From contig CATLIP010000132.1 in NCBI GenBank assembly GCA_949957035.1, positions 1 to 6,967 on the forward strand: DNA of 6,967 nt, written 5' to 3'. The DNA is from an uncultured Lachnospiraceae bacterium (GTDB lineage: Bacteria > Bacillota_A > Clostridia > Lachnospirales > Lachnospiraceae). The notes under the pieces were generated by a model, which made no database searches, was not told where the DNA came from, and worked only from the letters and a program-made list of their open reading frames with translations. The stretch's first letter is position 1; each line of letters begins with the position of its first letter. Below are positions 6,134 through 6,967 of this stretch, piece after piece. Made by a program: the position numbers and the translations under genes.

Positions 6134-6967
6134 CTATTCCTCAATTACTTCCTTAGCGCTCTTCACCAATCCCGCAATTCCCTGTATCTCTGAGGGAATA
6201 ATAATCTTCGTGGCCTTGCCGTCCGCCGCTTTTTCAAATGCCTCTAAGCTCTTCATGGTAAGCACTGCCTCATCTGCTCCCGCTTCTTTCAGGAAACGGA
6301 TACCGTCTGCATTGGCCTTCTGTACCTTTAAAATAGCCTCAGCTTCACCTTCCGCCTCGCGAATCATGGCCTCTTTCTGTGCCTCGGCACGCAGGATTGC
6401 CGCCTGCTTCTCCGCCTCGGCATCCAGAATTGCAGACTCTTTGTTACCTTCTGCCACAAGGATGGTCGACTTCTTCTCGCCTTCCGCCCTGAGAATTGCC
6501 TCACGACGTTCACGCTCTGCCTTCATCTGCTTCTCCATAGCATCCTGAATTGCCGCCGGTGGAATAATGTTCTTTAACTCTACGCGGTTTACCTTGATTC
6601 CCCATGGATCTGTGGCTACATCTAGGGACGCCCGCATCTTCGTATTAATCGTCTCTCTGGATGTCAATGTCTGGTCAAGCTCCAGATCACCGATAATGTT
6701 ACGCAGTGTTGTCGCTGTCAGATTCTCAATGGCCATAATCGGATTCGCCACTCCATAGCAGAACATCTTTGGATCTGTAATCTGATAGAAGACTACCGTG
6801 TCAATCCGCATGGTAACATTATCCTTCGTAATCACCGGCTGGAGGTGAACGTATTGTGTCATGTGGGTATATGCCGCTTTGAATGTCAAATCGGGACGTG
6901 CGTTATAACTTAATGAGAGTCGGGGCTCCAGAGAGGAATAGGTGTGGTGCTGTACATGAAATAAAGA
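6134..6967 (-). CDS. SPFH/stomatin-like (paraslipin) membrane protein, 5' part missing or damaged
   Basis: The last 235 or so residues are a clear SPFH-domain protein: PVITKDNVTM, AIENLTATTLRNIIGDLELD, TLTSRETINTKMR, DPWGIKVNRVELKNIIPP, then a long coiled coil and the C-terminal KATKIIIPSEIQGIAGL. Such proteins form large ring assemblies in the membrane and are linked to microdomains and membrane quality control. The N-terminal membrane anchor and first part of the SPFH domain are not recognisable. The frame stays open to the window edge, but codons beyond about 6840 do not read like the family; the sequence there suggests a deletion and small indels relative to what is expected. In-frame starts at 6889 (TTG) and 6862 (ATG) have no good ribosome binding site and are unlikely. 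It is 20 nt upstream of the LytTR regulator gene and probably co-transcribed with it. A paired nfeD gene, if any, would be off-window. Confidence 0.88.
   Translation of the reverse strand, partial: SLFHVQHHTYSSLEPRLSLSYNARPDLTFKAAYTHMTQYVHLQPVITKDNVTMRIDTVVFYQITDPKMFCYGVANPIMAIENLTATTLRNIIGDLELDQTLTSRETINTKMRASLDVATDPWGIKVNRVELKNIIPPAAIQDAMEKQMKAERERREAILRAEGEKKSTILVAEGNKESAILDAEAEKQAAILRAEAQKEAMIREAEGEAEAILKVQKANADGIRFLKEAGADEAVLTMKSLEAFEKAADGKATKIIIPSEIQGIAGLVKSAKEVIEE
6335..6499 (-). repeat. Five 11-residue (33-nt) coiled-coil repeats in the SPFH gene
   Basis: Five consecutive 11-residue units of the form x-I-(L/R)-x-A-E-(G/A)-x-(K/A)-x-(S/A) run without gaps: AILRAEGEKKS, TILVAEGNKES, AILDAEAEKQA, AILRAEAQKEA, MIREAEGEAEA. 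An 11-residue period fits a right-handed coiled coil, as expected for the stalk of stomatin/flotillin assemblies. The DNA copies have diverged, so recent slippage is unlikely. Confidence 0.8.

Noticed and set aside
6335..6499. 33-nt periodicity that could suggest a CRISPR array or tandem repeat
   Set aside because: The units are contiguous and coding, diverged at DNA level, with no spacers; they are protein coiled-coil repeats.
6105..6548. Ser/Ala-rich 147-codon plus-strand frame with repeated motifs
   Set aside because: The repetition is the reverse reading of the SPFH coiled-coil repeats; it is not a separate protein.

Overview
This window looks like chromosomal DNA from an anaerobic, low-to-mid-GC Firmicute, most likely a Clostridia/Lachnospiraceae-type gut bacterium. 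The basis is strong AGGAGG-type ribosome binding sites before nearly every gene, the glyA-fchA-folD one-carbon gene order, a flavin reductase-rubredoxin fusion typical of strict anaerobes, a LytTR/GHKL two-component pair, and a DUF2804 protein. I see no rRNA, tRNA, CRISPR array, transposase or prophage gene. Seven genes fill almost the whole window; the only spacers over 100 bases are 2553-2724 and 4444-4546.

Left part (1-2724): a minus-strand operon glyA -> fchA -> folD moves one-carbon units from serine through methylene-THF to methenyl- and formyl-THF. FolD keeps the tyrosine of the YxxxK catalytic motif, but the lysine position holds alanine and the active-site glutamine is also replaced. 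It therefore looks like a dehydrogenase only, with FchA next to it probably supplying the cyclohydrolase step. The folD frame stops at a TGA 29 bases from the window edge, about 80 residues short of the family length.

Middle (2553-3411): divergent from glyA is a plus-strand gene for a flavin reductase fused to a short rubredoxin domain (high-molecular-weight rubredoxin type). It has a near-consensus promoter whose -35 box overlaps a weaker candidate promoter for glyA, inside a cluster of palindromes. Behind it lies a 75-nt, almost perfect hairpin between convergent genes.

Right part (3421-6967): all minus strand. In transcription order they are an SPFH/stomatin-like membrane protein (5' end missing or scrambled at the window edge), a LytTR response regulator, a GHKL histidine kinase with a GTG start overlapping the regulator's stop, then after a 103-nt spacer rich in inverted repeats a DUF2804 protein. 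SPFH, regulator and kinase are tightly spaced and probably co-transcribed, which suggests a membrane-linked signalling unit. No AgrB/AgrD-type peptide signal gene is present.

Both outermost genes lose family-typical sequence close to the window ends. If the window is a whole contig, poor assembly at the ends is the simplest explanation. Function calls rest on recalled family motifs; no database search was possible.
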